Under the pieces are notes generated by a model. That model was not told the origin of the DNA. It saw nothing but the letters and a program-made list of their open reading frames with translations, and searched no databases. The position numbers were made by a program, and so were the translations under genes. This document shows positions 32,441 through 33,806 of a stretch of 33,806 bases of DNA, piece after piece. Origin of the DNA: Rhynchosporium graminicola (lineage: Eukaryota > Ascomycota > Leotiomycetes > Helotiales > Ploettnerulaceae); the NCBI GenBank assembly GCA_900074885.1, contig FJUW01000096.1:1-33806 (forward strand), read 5' to 3'. Position 1 is the first letter of the stretch, and each line of letters starts with the position of its first letter.

Positions 32441-33806
32441 CGTTTACTACACGTGCTACTCTTACTAAGAATAGACTCTCGTATAAGCTACCCGCACTTC
32501 TCGATTCTGGAGCTAATAGATACTATTTTATTAATTATTCTTTTCTCAAATCCCTTTCCTTCTTCTTAAAACTTTTAATTCACCCTCTACTAAACGTAAT
32601 TCCTATTAAAGGCTTTAATAGCGTTAATAGTAGTACTATTAGTTACTATACGATACTTAATTTAATAGTAGATCGTCGCGTTTAGGTATTTACCCCCTTT
32701 CTTATTACTACTCTCGGAAACTATAGTATTATACTCAGAAGGACCAAGCTTTCGGAATATAAAGTACTCTTAGATACCTCTAAAAAATAGATAATTTAGC
32801 TATTATATACTCCTCCTAGTAACGTTTATAGCTCTCCGATCGAGATTAAGGACTTATATAAATACCGTACCTACTAGCGCTACTAACATGATACTAACAA
32901 ACGAAACGAATACCTTAATTAGTTCTAGGAAGCGTACGAGGAATAGCGAAGCGCAGCTAACTCTCCTATTAATATTCGAGCTATTATTAACTCTATCTCT
33001 GTTATTAAATAACTATTACTAGCTCGGAAGCGCACTTCTAGGGAGACTTATAGCTATAAAAACATCTAAAACTCTCCCCTAGAGAGTATTCTATAAGTAA
33101 CTAACCCTCTATTACTACTACCGATTAGTTAGGACTATTTCTCCGGCGTTCATACTACTTATTATAGATATAACGAGCCTAAGTGTTTATTATCTGAAGA
33201 ACGAGAACAGAGTAGTAAAGAGAGGTCTTTATACTCTAGAGAGACTACTAATATATAGCCGAAGTACGTACGAATTAGTAACGTTATCGCTTATATCTCG
33301 CGTGAATCTCTACTTTAACTCTAATTAGAAGTCTCTATATTAAAGACCTACGTATAAGACTACGCCCGTGCAATTCATACTATAGACTAATAGTTACTCG
33401 GAATACTATCTCGCGACTTAATAGAAGCTACTTAAAGTATAAAAATAGCTACTACGATATTTCGGAAGCGATAAAGATCACCTCGTATACTCAGACCTTT
33501 TCTAGAGCTTCCTGCGCTAGAGATTTACGCAATTAGTAGCTTAGCTTTCTATCTCTTATATAAACGCTAGAAGTCTTCTAATAATAAGATCTTCTCTATT
33601 ACTTTTCACGAGATAGATAAGCTTCTTAATAACCGAATCGTAGTTCAGTAACGCGATACTACTATTATATCTTTAACTATCGACCTTACGGAATATCGTA
33701 AAACCGCTTAGTAATTTACTATTAGCTTAAGCGAATTAGATTTAGAACTATAGATCCCTTACGAGTATAGCTAGTAGGTATACGTCTTTTCTAAGGAAGC
33801 TAGCGA
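32441..33806 (+). pseudogene. pol: Element H pol, protease to before the RT core; RIP-broken, cut by window end
   Basis: Colinear with A about 2691-4060. The protease active site Asp-Ser-Gly-Ala is intact at 32503-32514, whereas A has Arg for Gly. After correcting for the 176-base artefact, the protease frame is -1 relative to gag, as in A. The protease is followed by the long linker to RT; the window ends before the RT catalytic box. Stops are TAA/TAG but fewer than in A. Confidence 0.85.

Larger units (their letters stand above)
30375..33806 (+). mobile_element. Element H: second family-1 Gypsy element, runs off the window
   Basis: It starts with a 235-bp LTR and matches element A base for base in order. 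Subtracting 29,570 (plus 176 after the N) turns an H position into the A position, and the window end falls at A 4060. There are no net indels over this span. H is generally less RIP-mutated than A (for example, the protease glycine is kept). GATTC (30370-30374) precedes it and should recur after its 3' LTR outside the window. Confidence 0.93.

Noticed and set aside
1..33806. A previously undescribed defence, toxin or metabolic system
   Set aside because: All recognisable coding regions are retrotransposon gag/pol or unidentified RIP-broken fragments; no gene neighbourhood of another kind is visible.
1..33806. Use of a genetic code that reads TAG/TAA as glutamine
   Set aside because: The frequent in-frame TAA/TAG would fit reassigned codons, but CA and TG are depleted equally in LTRs and non-coding parts, stops also replace Trp codons, and paired copies differ by C/T and G/A changes, so mutation explains it.

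Overview
The window looks like a piece of a filamentous ascomycete (Pezizomycotina-type) genome made almost entirely of LTR retrotransposons inactivated by repeat-induced point mutation (RIP). CpA and TpG are strongly depleted and TpA is in excess, while CpG is kept. By hand count, 1381-1440 has 14 TA, no CA, no TG and 27% GC. Retrotransposon reading frames stay recognisable but are full of TAA/TAG at former CAA/CAG/TGG codons. I see no intact protein gene, tRNA, rRNA or CRISPR array. The species cannot be fixed from the sequence. A single N at 31703 shows a draft assembly.

Layout. 1-107 is the end of a family-1 LTR. 252-804 plus 7374-7543 is a RIP-broken ORF of unknown function, split by a complete Ty3/Gypsy element A (805-7368; 235-bp LTRs; TSD GGTAG). 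7725-8053 is a family-2 LTR and leader. 8061-9022 is a fold-back (MITE-like) element holding a solo Copia-type LTR (8293-8749). 9165-9822 is an unidentified broken ORF. Then comes a nest: D(-), a family-2 pol fragment (9823-10603 and 28318-28917), contains B(+), a family-2 element (10604-28317, TSD CTATT). B contains C(-), family 2 (14431-26385, TSD ATTAA). C contains E(+), a Ty1/Copia element (16631-25204). E contains F(+), a third Gypsy family (17635-24308). To the right are the gag region of another Gypsy element, I (to 30374), and a second family-1 element, H (30375 to the window end).

How the parts fit. A and H are colinear copies whose gag and pol lie in different frames. F has one gag-pol frame, a chromodomain and an antisense ORF before its 3' LTR. 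B and C share a leader with repeats and an LTR with conserved CpG-rich inverted repeats. C lacks its middle around E, and E lacks its middle around F; neither E nor F has matching target duplications, although C does. One crossover between two F copies, each sitting in its own E copy inside C, would explain all of this.

No new defence, metabolic or regulatory system is evident. The interesting signals are in the nesting history, the antisense ORF, the Copia LTR repeats, islands of weak RIP, and an assembly artefact.
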